The notes under the pieces are model-generated. The model was not told where the DNA came from and searched no databases. It saw only the letters and a program-made list of their open reading frames with translations. The translations under genes were made by a program, and so were the position numbers. From Balanoglossus misakiensis (taxonomy: Eukaryota; Hemichordata), in the NCBI GenBank assembly GCA_040954595.2, contig CM082587.2, positions 3,410,001 to 3,474,000 of the forward strand: a stretch of 64,000 nucleotides of DNA, read 5' to 3'. Each line of letters begins with the position of its first letter. The stretch's first letter is position 1. Of this stretch, positions 37,542-47,015 are shown piece after piece.

Positions 37542-40500
37542 AGGGACACAGATTCAACACAATGCAATGCACCCAGATGTCAATTAAACAGAATCTTATA
37601 GGGTCACTTACTTCCTTCACTAGCAATTGCCAAGGATGCTAGGATAGGGGTCGGAGTTCCTGATAGTGTGATGCCACTGCAGTCATATGGCCCTTCATTC
37701 TGAAGTGTTGGTGTTACTGTCACTGATGACCAGAGACTCTCGGTCTGAAATAAAGTACAATGCAGATAAGAAGTTGCTTTCCAGCTCAAGGTTTAGCTCT
37801 GGGCTGACCAAGCACCAGCATGGGTTAGCCCATTTCGCAGCATAGGATGCACACACACCAGAACAGGCCACAATTACCTTTATATCACAGGCTGCAGAAA
37901 CAATAGTGGGAATTATAGCCAACACTTGACCGACCCCTTGTATGTGCAAAGTGTACTGTGCAACATAGTTTATTTTCACTGGAATTTGCAATATCTTCAC
38001 TTACATAGTATCTCAATACAATCTCATAATTCTGCGACCTGGGTAACTCGATCCCGGAAAATGTCACAACACTGTTTGCAGACACCACCAGAAATCCCGA
38101 TCCGGTTGACAAGCCACCCTGTTCCACGCCTGGGGCCTCCAATATCACCACGTCCTACAGAATAAAATAATAAAGGAATAGAGAAAAAAAATATTTAAGG
38201 TGCGTTGTCTGTAGTGAATAATGGTAACCATCCTTTTCTGTGTTCCGTGAGTGAACCGTAGGCAATTTGACAAATAGATCATTACTAACCCCACTATACG
38301 ACGCCAGCTCTGCTTCCTGCATAATTCCGTCTAATCTTGGGACGAAGTAGCCAGGATCCGCTGTGTCGCATGCCCTTCCTGCGATGTTGTTAACCCGGCA
38401 CTCGCATTGTCCTGAGTCCGGGTCGCATATGGGATCCATGGAACCCCCGGGATCACATCCGCATAGAGTGCATCCGTCCGGGTTTGACGCTTGCAGATTA
38501 AATGAACCAGACTGGGAATGAAGAGAGAGATCAAATGGAAATTTGTTATTTCAACTGTATGAGTTTGGAAATCATTGATAGGTTTTTCTTTAGCATACAG
38601 CAATATGGTATATATCAGATAAATTAAATAAATGTCACTAAACTTAACATTGGTGACATCCAATGCTTTTCAAGAGTAGTTTTATTTTTTGAGGACTTTC
38701 ACAGCTTTGAGGATTTTCAAATTATGGGACTTATACACAAAAACCTCCCAGATCATTTGCCGAATGTCCGTCAGTGTACGAGCCCTGTTCCGGGTTGGTC
38801 TTCCCGGATAATTTTATTCTCGGGAATCACCCACCTTGCATTGGTCACAGACTGCGCCCTCAGTGTTGGCTTTACAGATACACTGCCCGGTGGTCTTGTC
38901 ACAGAAGTTTGACGTGTCCTTTGAGCCGTCCTCAAAACAAGCACACGCTGTGTTGTGAATGAGAAAACAAATATCAAGTAAATGACTTAGAAGACCCGGG
39001 TGGATGGATGTGTGTGTGTGTGTACATAAACACCTTAAGACACAGAATCTATAGTTTTATTTACTCACGTTCGCATCCCTGTGGATTACCGGCATCCAGA
39101 TTCCAGAACGTATCCTTACAGATGTCGCACGTCTGCCCTTCTACATTCTCCTTACACTGACATTGTCCGGTCGTTTGGTTGCAATATGTATTGGCAAACG
39201 TGCCCGCCTCACTACAGTTACATGCTGGAAAAAATATGCAAATGTAAAAATTAGTGATGTAATTGTTGACTTTTGATGTAGAAAAAAATTATCCGTTTAA
39301 TGTTTACTAATTACAACATTGTTTTATTGATTTCATTAGAAACAGAACCTCGAAGTGCTCCAGAGCAAAGAGAGATAGTGAGAGATCTCAGTGAATGATG
39401 TCCAAATCAAAGCGATACTTACAAATGCAGCTTTCATTGCAAGGGAAGGGAACCTCCGAGTCTGAACACAATCAAATAAAATGCACACAATGAAGAAAGC
39501 AAACATAATGGTTAAAACTGAAAAGTAAAGGTGACAAGACATCTGATAAAAGAAATGAATGAAAGCGTATGCGTTGAACAGCCATATGGATAAGACATGC
39601 TAAGTGCGTTCATCTGGGTGTGGTCGTTACTGATGTAATGAGCATAACAAATTCAAGCACACTGCTTCTGACATCATCATGTGGTATGAATATCTATTAT
39701 AGCAGCAGTGTCCATGCAGAACAGACCATGAATACAGCCATGAATACAGAACAAATCAAATCGCAGTACCACAGCTGGGCCAGTCAAAAAAAATTCCCGG
39801 AAACACACACCGGAACCATATAAAACAGTGCCGGCACCTTACCTATACAACTTTCGTTGACTCCAGGAAAAGCGTACGGATTCTTGAAGAAGGACAACTG
39901 ACACGTTTCACACTTGTCTCCTGTGGTGTTGTCGGTGCAGTCTTCACACACTCCATATCTTTTGCTGTCGTCGTAGACGCAGCTGGTAGCATGGCCGTTA
40001 CATCCACAGTCTGTGAGACAAAAAGACAGGACACATAGGACTGACACCCATCCACATCTTCATGTGATGTACTTCTTTCATATGCCTTTTCTTTTTCTTA
40101 GAAATTAAATCTTTCTATGGTTTCCTTACATTGTGACAGCTACTTGTACCTATCACTATTCCAAAATATCACTTGATTTTTTAGACATGTCAATTTTATA
40201 CATGTCAATCAGAAATAGTGGCCTTACTAGAAAATTGATGCCACTTTCTTCATACCCAAGACATACAGGACATACCTTCACAAGCATTAGCGTTTGTATC
40301 AACCCCAGCAAGCCATGGTTTGTTGTTGTACAGTGGCAAACACTTCTCACAGTTCTTGCCCATGGTGTTGTGTTGACACACACAGTCTGCTCCATTCTAT
40401 ATGAAATGGTGGAAAAGGTAGCAAGTTGTGGATTTACATATTTTTATCATTCAATCATAAAATAAAATGTTATACTTTGAATCTTCTTTGTCACCATGCA

Positions 40501-42710
40501 TGGTTTATTTTATCATCAAAATGTACTTGGCATAAAATCATCCATTTCTTTCTGAATGCCAGTGCACAAACGAGATGACTCCTAAACATGACACAAATAC
40601 ATTGTACACATCACATGACACGCAACAGTTGGCGGTAGCATTATGACAAAGTACAAAGAGATCATACCAGTCACCAGACAATAAAGGCACCGTAACCATG
40701 GTTACATGCATTCTCATTCTAAAAACAGAACAGTCCCTTTCTAATGTGCTAAACATCACTAAGTAATTGCAGAGCACTTCTGAATAATATAATAAATTAA
40801 TAATAACAGCAAAAATATTTGAATTTAATCAAATATTTTTTAATGCAAATATTGTGTTTAATTTTAAGAATATATGGGAAAGAGATAGGCTCTGCTGTAC
40901 CCACCTCTCCTGTGCATTCTTCCGCATGTCCGAAACATATACACTGGCCGGACACTTCCCAGTCGGCTACGGCATAGAAACTTCTCTCTGGGTCGCTCAG
41001 GAAAGGTGGCGTTACAAATGTTGCCCTGATGTCTGTGGCCAGGAAGTACTGCTCGGCCTCAAAGCTGAAATATTTCTCTCCAAACAAGTAGGCAGGGTTA
41101 TAGATGACCTGGTGAAATGTGGAACAGAAACAATAAAAGATCATTCTTTGACTGCATGCTTATATTGAATATTTGAATGCCTCTTGACATTGTGTGAGAA
41201 GATGTAGGAGTAGGATTTTGTCTAAAAATGTTACCAATAATGATTTAATGATCAATAAAATTATGACGTCAACATTTCTGGATTTATAGGATATAAACAG
41301 AATCACCAGATGTCTGGCAAAAAAAAGATGTTATAGATGAATTGTGTGAATGTATGGTAATATTTAGCCTGCAGCCCATTTGAAGAGCATCTGTACCCAG
41401 TTAAACTCCACTGTCTATAAATAGCACAAGGGAGGACGAATTGTAAGGTTACAAGAGCTAATGGCGCCATATAATGCTGCTTCTGATTGGCTGATAACAT
41501 GGGTCACCCAAAAATGCCGCTCCTGATTGCCATTGGCTGATAACATAGGCCACATCAAAGGTGTATGACCTTCAAATCTCTGTTATTTGTTGACAGTAAA
41601 TTATCTGTGAATTTTCCCCAAACATTCTTTAAATACGAGTTTTCAGGTCATTTTAAATTTCTTGCCATTTTCAGGAATTTAACATATTACCAAGAAAACA
41701 GAGAATACGTTTTATACATCATGACAGTGGGGGAACAGCCAGGGTCATGCATACCAGTGGATGAAACCAATTATGTGCATATTGACCATTTGACTATCAT
41801 TTTGATCAACAAGGCTTTGCATCAATTTATCCTTATTAAAACTCATGGTCACTTTCCCCATGACCATAAATCATGCCAGATTACCATATTTGAGACTGTT
41901 TAAACACTCTATATTCATAGTTATGTAACCCAAAGTATAGAAATATCACATTATTTTATTTCTGCAGGTCATCTGATACTGAATACTAGATGTTGCTTGT
42001 TCTACTTTACTAATTTTAGTAAAAAAGGTACCATCAAATACTCCATCCTAATAAAAGTTTGACATGTCCATGAGAATACTTGGAATTCTTACTTGTTGAA
42101 TATTCCCAGGGACCATGGTCAAATCATCTCCCAAGAAATACGCCTCGATGCACGTTGCCTGAAGAACTGACTGCTGCTCCACTAACTCCGAGATGGGTTG
42201 CCCGGGAAACCGGGCGGCGCAGTCATCAGCGTAGTACTGCAGCTCTTTCCAGGTGGTGCCGTTGTCCACGCTGGTCTCTATGTACATGCTGAGGGGCCGA
42301 GAGCTGCGGAAGGAGATGACCATCTCCTGGAGGAGGAACTCGTCGTTTAGAGACAGTGTCAATTGGGTCTGCGTTGGTTCGTTCACGGACTGCCACCAAG
42401 TGTTCAGGTTCGACGCGTCGCCCTGCATGTCGTGCAGGTACTCAGCCGGGTGCATGTCGTCCGGGTCAGTCGCATTGCACAGGAGATACTCCAGAATGAG
42501 GTCATCATTTTCGTCCACCGTGGCCAGGTAGTAATTGTTGGGCGGGCTGCCGCACGTGGAAGTAACAAACACGGTCCTGTTTGTGTACTCGGGAAGGATG
42601 AGATCCTCAAACGGGGGATAGCAGGCTTTGTTCACACATTCACCTGTGTCCTGTGCAACAGTTGCCATAGCAACGAGCACAAGAAAAACAAGAGCACCAA
42701 GATAATTCAT
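28051..42710 (-). CDS. Atypical laminin chain (LN, LE, IV type B, LE, IV type A, LE, coiled coil; no LG), 35 coding exons, 2104 aa
   Basis: This is a secreted basement-membrane laminin chain. Exons: 42710-42093, 41108-40905, 40396-40276, 40010-39843, 39461-39423, 39224-39069, 38947-38835, 38511-38290, 38154-38005, 37744-37612, 37424-37318, 37133-36947, 36776-36627, 36467-36336, 36019-35999, 35581-35458, 34990-34848, 34650-34419, 34294-34048, 33924-33793, 33630-33511, 33404-33188, 32643-32465, 32357-32201, 32106-31910, 31694-31601, 31486-31364, 31244-31212, 31039-30783, 30683-30051, 29743-29463, 29369-29228, 29098-28922, 28544-28382, 28193-28051. Sum 6315 nt. The signal peptide is about residues 1-20. 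About 16 LE modules surround one beta-type IV-B and one alpha/gamma-type IV-A globule. A CxxCxxC hinge and coiled coil follow, ending CNTG and stop. Human beta1 and gamma1 are about 1786 and 1609 aa and carry only one such globule each. Phases agree throughout, so the mixed architecture is unlikely to be an artefact of joining two genes. The partner chains are unknown. Confidence 0.93.
31212..33534 (-). other. Laminin LE repeats 10-16, C-terminal block of the short arm
   Basis: Modules run from [15 protein letters not shown] through [67 protein letters not shown] and [14 protein letters not shown] 33-nt exon (31212-31244) encodes an acidic [11 protein letters not shown] linker between the last LE and the hinge. 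The module aligned by position with the gamma1 nidogen-binding LE lacks the NIDPNAV loop. Confidence 0.8.
33535..34579 (-). other. Laminin IV type A (L4) domain
   Basis: The domain is encoded in exons 18-21. It starts inside a split LE ([10 protein letters not shown] ... [13 protein letters not shown]), continues through [43 protein letters not shown] and [20 protein letters not shown]. It leaves via [18 protein letters not shown], parallel to gamma1 VESCTCPVGYGGQFCEMC. The pattern YGQ..F.F.., EF..VL..V..I.IRA is characteristic of IV-A in alpha and gamma chains. Beta chains do not carry it. Confidence 0.88.
34580..36776 (-). other. Laminin LE repeats 6-9, including a 21-nt microexon
   Basis: Four LE modules link the two globular domains: [59 protein letters not shown] and [20 protein letters not shown]. 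Between the second and third there is a phase-preserving 21-nt candidate exon (35999-36019) encoding ANATNAT, with two potential N-glycosylation sites. The frame is open with or without it. Confidence 0.75.
36947..38345 (-). other. Laminin IV type B (LF) domain
   Basis: The domain is encoded by the end of exon 8 and exons 9-12. It has the beta-chain pattern: an entry [10 protein letters not shown] after a truncated [11 protein letters not shown] (human beta1 EYDILIRYE), a Cys-containing middle, [18 protein letters not shown] (human TLIDSLVLMPYCKSLDIF), and the exit [19 protein letters not shown] before [20 protein letters not shown]. This exit pattern is what distinguishes beta chains from gamma chains. 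Confidence 0.85.
37461..37541. repeat. (GAT)n microsatellite in a laminin intron
   Basis: This is a trinucleotide tract of about 80 bp in the intron between laminin exons 10 and 11. It is of the same type as the XAB2 intron 1 tract. No function is suggested. Confidence 0.95.
38346..40943 (-). other. Laminin LE repeats 1-5 (EGF-like, N-terminal block)
   Basis: Five eight-Cys LE modules follow LN. The first begins [10 protein letters not shown] and continues as [15 protein letters not shown], very like beta1 FCYGHASEC ... HNTKGLNCELC. A 39-nt exon (39423-39461) supplies the short [12 protein letters not shown] linker before the third module. The fifth ([20 protein letters not shown]) runs into [18 protein letters not shown], the same truncated LE that leads into the beta-chain IV-B domain (human GRQCNEVEPGYYFATLDH). 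Confidence 0.85.
40944..42710 (-). other. Laminin signal peptide and LN (domain VI), beta-type
   Basis: A hydrophobic leader ([20 protein letters not shown]) precedes the LN domain, encoded in exons 1-2. Beta-like features are STCGSPP, TWWQSV, the [13 protein letters not shown] segment (human beta1 TFRPAAMLIERSS) and [12 protein letters not shown], which parallels beta1 YFAYDCEASFPG. LN domains drive laminin polymerisation through an alpha-beta-gamma node, so this chain could in principle join or cap a network. The two exons are split by a 984-bp intron. Confidence 0.85.
41473..41554. repeat. Short direct duplication carrying ATTGGCTGATAACAT in laminin intron 1
   Basis: Two adjacent copies of about 35 bp share TGCNGCTNCTGATTG and ATTGGCTGATAACAT. 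Each copy therefore has an inverted CCAAT box next to a TGATAA (GATA-type) word. Position in the first coding intron of the laminin gene makes a regulatory role conceivable. Confidence 0.55.
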
Positions 42711-43896
42711 TGTTTGTTCACTCTCTTGGAATGGCTAAAAGTATAAATCTTCTGCCAGGTGAGTTTCTTGCCCTCACCTCCTCTTTAATTCATCTGTGCT
42801 ATCTGCAAAAGAAAACACAAATACACAATCATTAAATTTTAAGCAATATGACTCAAAGATGGTTCATTCTTGGCCCTGATGACAGATTTGTAATGTTAAA
42901 GTTTCATTTGTATTCATTTGCTTTCATCTCAAAATCTCAATCCACTTTCAGTGAAAGTGATGGTAACACATGTTGCACACACACTCACGTCCTGTTTGCC
43001 CTTTTCATGCTCGTCAAAAGCAAACACACAGAACAAAGGCATGCACAAATAAACTAAATTAGTCAATAATACAAAGCTGAAAATTCACAATACAAAAGGA
43101 TCCTGATGTCTGAGAAATTTTCATGTTATAATAAATTAAGTATGCATGTTACAAAATATCAGTTCATTGGGTGTGGTCATTTTAAAACTATATACATGAC
43201 TCACCAGGTTTACATGTTTTATCTTTTTTTGTGTAAAAGAATGGATTTCTTCTGGACATAAATGCTTAGTGTACAGTGTAGTAGCAGGCCAATAAAATTT
43301 GAATTAGTATCTATTTAGGGATTGCATATTGAAGATTAATTACTCTATGTCTAAGAGACTAAATTACATAGCGTATGTATATTACAAGCTGCGTTTAGTG
43401 CGTGTGTGCGCGCGCGCGTGCTGTAACTTTCAAGGAATATGGGCGCGCTATAAGGACGCGCACGCGTTCTTTTAATAGCTACATAGAAAAGGGCATTGAG
43501 GATATAAATTGCGTGGAGTTGTAATATTCCATTCACGATCACCCATTCGGTGCAGCTGTGGTGTGAGACTACAACAGCTTTATGCAATTTTGTGGTTCCA
43601 TTTTAAAACGTAAATGTTTTCCCCCCTGAGAAATCAATATATCTCCACTCAATTCAACTTAATTTTTTGAGCTGAAAATCTAAACAATCTATTGTTGCAA
43701 TAATTATATTTAGAAATATCACGGAGCTTCTACATATGATTATATCGTGGTTATAATTACGACATATTGTATCGTATTGTTTACGTTTGAAAGTGCACCA
43801 AACGTTTTTAATAGTACATGTATTAACAACATGTATTTTCGTTTTGCTCTCTTTCATCACTTCAAAAGCATCTACCACACTCATAGGAAATCGGGA

Positions 43897-44458
43897 GAGT
43901 TAAAGATTCTGCTGTTATACATATCATATGGTCAAATCGAAGGCTTACCTTACTGTCATATTAATGGAGAGAATTCCCGGGTATATATGGTCGACATGTA
44001 AATTATAAGCGTACCCTGTCCACTTTACCACTTTCACTGACTGACACCTAAGTGTTAGTCGTGTGGCGCGCTTTTGTCATGTAAATTTAGGTTAGGCTAG
44101 GGTTGGGAGAATTGAACAAAAACCATTGTGGTGTATATCTTTCCGTCTCACTTTTACTATGTATGTTTTCTAAGCTTATGTCACTATTGTAAACATGGCA
44201 GATTATTATTAAATAAATATAAATTACATATATAAACATTTTCTTTCATTTTGGGATTGTGAAATTCCTATTTTTCTCTCTCGCATTTCACTTTTTTACT
44301 TGCAACTTTTAAGTGGTAGTAGGACAAAGTAACGCAAATATCCTTCAGTCTTTGCTTTATTAAATGCACACAAATATACTGACATTGATATCATTGAGTG
44401 GGGTTTGTCTTCGATTTGACCATATGCTATGTACAGCAGCATAACTCTTCTTACTTTT
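43897..44458. repeat. Inverted pair of diverged coding-like fragments
   Basis: Plus-strand 43897-43943 and minus-strand 44458-44408 share ATATGGTCAAATCGAAG and flanking similarity. They translate to related peptides (LLLYISYGQIEGLP and MLLYIAYGQIEDKP). Similarity is visible at the protein level in open frames, so these may be remnants of one duplicated exon or transposon piece. Neither is a convincing gene. Confidence 0.45.
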
Positions 44459-45129
44459 AATTCCTGTGGTTTCATAGCGAGGAAAAAAAGCTTGCCTGTT
44501 GCCTTGGTTATTTTGCTCAGTGGCAAAGGAGTAAAACATAAACTCAACGGAAATTGCCGCACATAAGAGGAAATTTGCTGAGCAATATTTTCGAATGACA
44601 TTTTCCTCAGATCATTTACAATATGCGGTTTTAGTTCAAACAGGTTTTGGTGGTGATATTAAACCTTTCGCACTGTCCGCCTATGTCAATTACAGTCATC
44701 GATAGTGTCGCCACCAACGGCGGGTATGACAAATGTATTAATTTGCATATGGTCATGTGATATGTAATTCTTTTGTTTTTTCACAATGGGTGCCCGGCTT
44801 TTGACATCCGAACACGACAAATCTTTCGCAGAGAACTAAAGGCAAGTAAACAGTACATTATTCGCCAGCAAAAGTCAGATACAGGCGTTTTTATTCAGAG
44901 AACAATTTAACAAAGAGATCAGTTATGTTACATGTTTGTCTTGAAATATTTCGAGCTTGTAAGATGACCAACTTTTCGCGTCAAAAGATGCGGTGGTATT
45001 CTTTGTATAATTGTTGTTGTTGGGGTTGCCGCTAAGTTACTCATGTTATGAGAAAACTTTTCATCTGGGGAAAATTTGAAAGGCAACTCGATTTAACTTA
45101 ATTTATTTTTTGTGGTGACATCATAAAGT

Positions 45130-45280
45130 GATATGACATGTGATTATATGCAAATAGAAAAGTTTATGGTCACGTGGTCTTACATTTATGACGTCACAAC
45201 AATTGTTCAATTCGGTCAGTGTTTTCTGTTTTTAAACCGCAACGCTAACACCAGGCTATTAAGTAAGTTAAATTTATAAT
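45130..45280 (+). promoter_or_regulatory. Octamer/E-box segment with splice-donor-like end, copy A
   Basis: The segment contains ACATGTGATTATATGCAAATAG, a CACGTG word, a TGACGTCA word and ACAACAATTG. It then runs through CAGTGTTTTCTG to TTAAGTAAGT. The same order recurs at 46975-47135. This could be one of two alternative promoters with first exons for the downstream CM1 gene. That link is inference. Confidence 0.35.
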
Positions 45281-46156
45281 TTATTTTTTTACTCCCTGAC
45301 ATTCTTGCGTTTCCTTTATGTCACTGTGGTATTTATTTCGAAACTTTTCAGTACACAGTGAGTTGCGTTTTCTTCCTGTAAATGAATATTTTGCCCATGG
45401 GAAAAGTTTGAAAAACTTGGTGTTTAGAAATTTCGCGCAAGGCAGAGGGTAATCAATGCTTTTTTATCGTGAACTTTACCATCGGAAAGGGGTTTTCCTT
45501 CCTGTTGGTGCTTTTGACGCGGACGAAACCAGATTTTGGCAAGACGGCGAGTATATTGCTTTTCAATGTTCATATCACATAGTACATGTACACATCACCG
45601 TAAAATTGTGCCGCGAACACAGACGCACCGTCAGAAATATACGAAACTTTCCAGGAGAACAGTTCAACAGTGGGAGGTTTGCTACTCAAAGAATCATTTG
45701 GGTTCAAGATCAACATTAGTGTGAATCTTACAACAGCACAAGGCTGATTGTGGGAACCTAGCTCTGCGTGGCAGGGCTGCAGCAGCTCTGCTCACCTAAT
45801 ACATTACTATGACGTCATTCATCTCGACCAATTAAAATGCGACGCACAGGCCATGGTAATATAATACAGTATATATACGCAAAGCTGGCGATTCCAAACA
45901 GATCTATTTCGCGTGGTTTCGACTAGAATTTCCATCTGTGAACCAAAACTTGTGGACGGATAGCCGTTATCGACCACAACTTATCCCATACGGGACGACT
46001 GAGCGCCCCAAACACCCCACAACTTGTAGAACGGCCCTCTTTTGTACTTTATCCGAGGAAAATCTTCACACCCGCAGCCATCTTGAATGTCACTCGCGCA
46101 CGAATATTAGCAGTGCATTATGGGTACCTGATTAGGACGATACTCACCCTTTAATT

Positions 46157-46725
46157 TAACATGCAATATGATTTTGCCTAACTGTAAACCATAGGGCATG
46201 GATGGTTGTTTACGGTGACTGGACATTTGTGGCCTAACTCAGTAGGCAGGGTGATAATAATTAATGGTGGCATATGATTTTGCCTAACCGTTCACCAGTG
46301 GGCCTTATGTCTGTTTATGGTGGCATAAGATTTTGCCTAACTGTTAATCGTTGGGCCTGATGTCTGTTAATGGTGGCATGTGATTTTGCCTAACCGTTCA
46401 CCACTGAACGGTTAGGCAAAATCCCATGCCACCATAAATAGACATCAGGCCCAATGGTCAACGGTTAGGCAAAATCACATGCCACCATAAACAGCCACCC
46501 ATGCCCAACGGTCAACAGTTAGGCAAAATCATGTGCCACCATAAACAGACATCAGGCCCAATGGTCAACAGTTAAGCAAATTCATATGGCACCATAAACA
46601 GACATCATCAGGCACAATGGTTAACAGTTAGTTAAAATCATATGCCACCATAAACAGACATCATCAGGCCCAATGGTTAACAGTTAGGTAAAATCATATG
46701 TCACCATAAATAACAGTTAAGTGCA
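46157..46725. repeat. Inverted satellite: about 53-56 bp units in opposite orientations around a palindromic centre
   Basis: About three to four units of the form GGTGGCATATGATTTTGCC lie to the left. About six units in the reverse orientation (GGCAAAATCATATGCCACC ... ATAAACAGACATCAGGCCCAATGGTCAACAG) lie to the right. The turning point is a near-perfect palindrome, AACCGTTCACCACTGAACGG, at about 46392-46412. The right-hand units become more diverged away from the centre, as expected for a tandem array that grew outward and drifted. Confidence 0.85.
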
Positions 46726-46890
46726 AGTTAGGTAAACATTTCGGACATGTAACAAATTCATCCAAGTCTCCAATCCAAGGTGACCCCTTATGTTGGCGTT
46801 AAAAACACAAGTATGTGATTGGTCGATTAGTAAGACTGTGATAAATATGCATATTCATGAACCAGAACTACTTTGAATGATCTTAATTAC

Positions 46891-47015
46891 CATATCATGT
46901 GACTATATGCAAATAAAAAAGTGCGTAGTCGTCATATCATGTGACTATATGCAAATAGAAAAGTGCGTAGTCGTCATATCATGTGACTATATGCAAATAG
47001 AAAAGTTTGAAGTCA
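46891..47015 (+). repeat. Three 42-bp tandem units with CATGTGAC and ATGCAAAT
   Basis: Units start at 46891, 46933 and 46975 and have an exact 42-bp period. Each carries TCATATCATGTGACTATATG followed by CAAATA. Each therefore holds an E-box-like CATGTGAC nine bases or so before an octamer (ATGCAAAT, the POU-factor motif). The third unit diverges after AAAAGTTT and runs on into the copy-B promoter-like segment. Confidence 0.85.

Noticed and set aside
40675-40720. Possible extra laminin microexon (minus strand, starting [10 protein letters not shown])
   Set aside because: The flanking exons join directly in phase 0. The candidate lacks a donor that keeps frame without disturbing the LE cysteine pattern.
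28051-42710. Interpretation as two neighbouring laminin genes (one beta-type, one gamma-type)
   Set aside because: There is no stop codon, poly(A) signal, signal peptide or LN domain between the IV-B and IV-A segments. LE exons continue in consistent phase across the join, and the total length is a multiple of three. cDNA would still be decisive.
43351-43587. Alternating CG/GT purine-pyrimidine tract as a possible Z-DNA site
   Set aside because: The alternating run (GTGTGTGCGCGCGCGCGTG) is short. Without supercoiling or accessibility data it does not merit a call.
45456-45719. 87-codon open frame upstream of the CM1 gene
   Set aside because: It has no recognisable domain, no overlap with a phase-compatible exon chain, and lies beside repeat-derived sequence.
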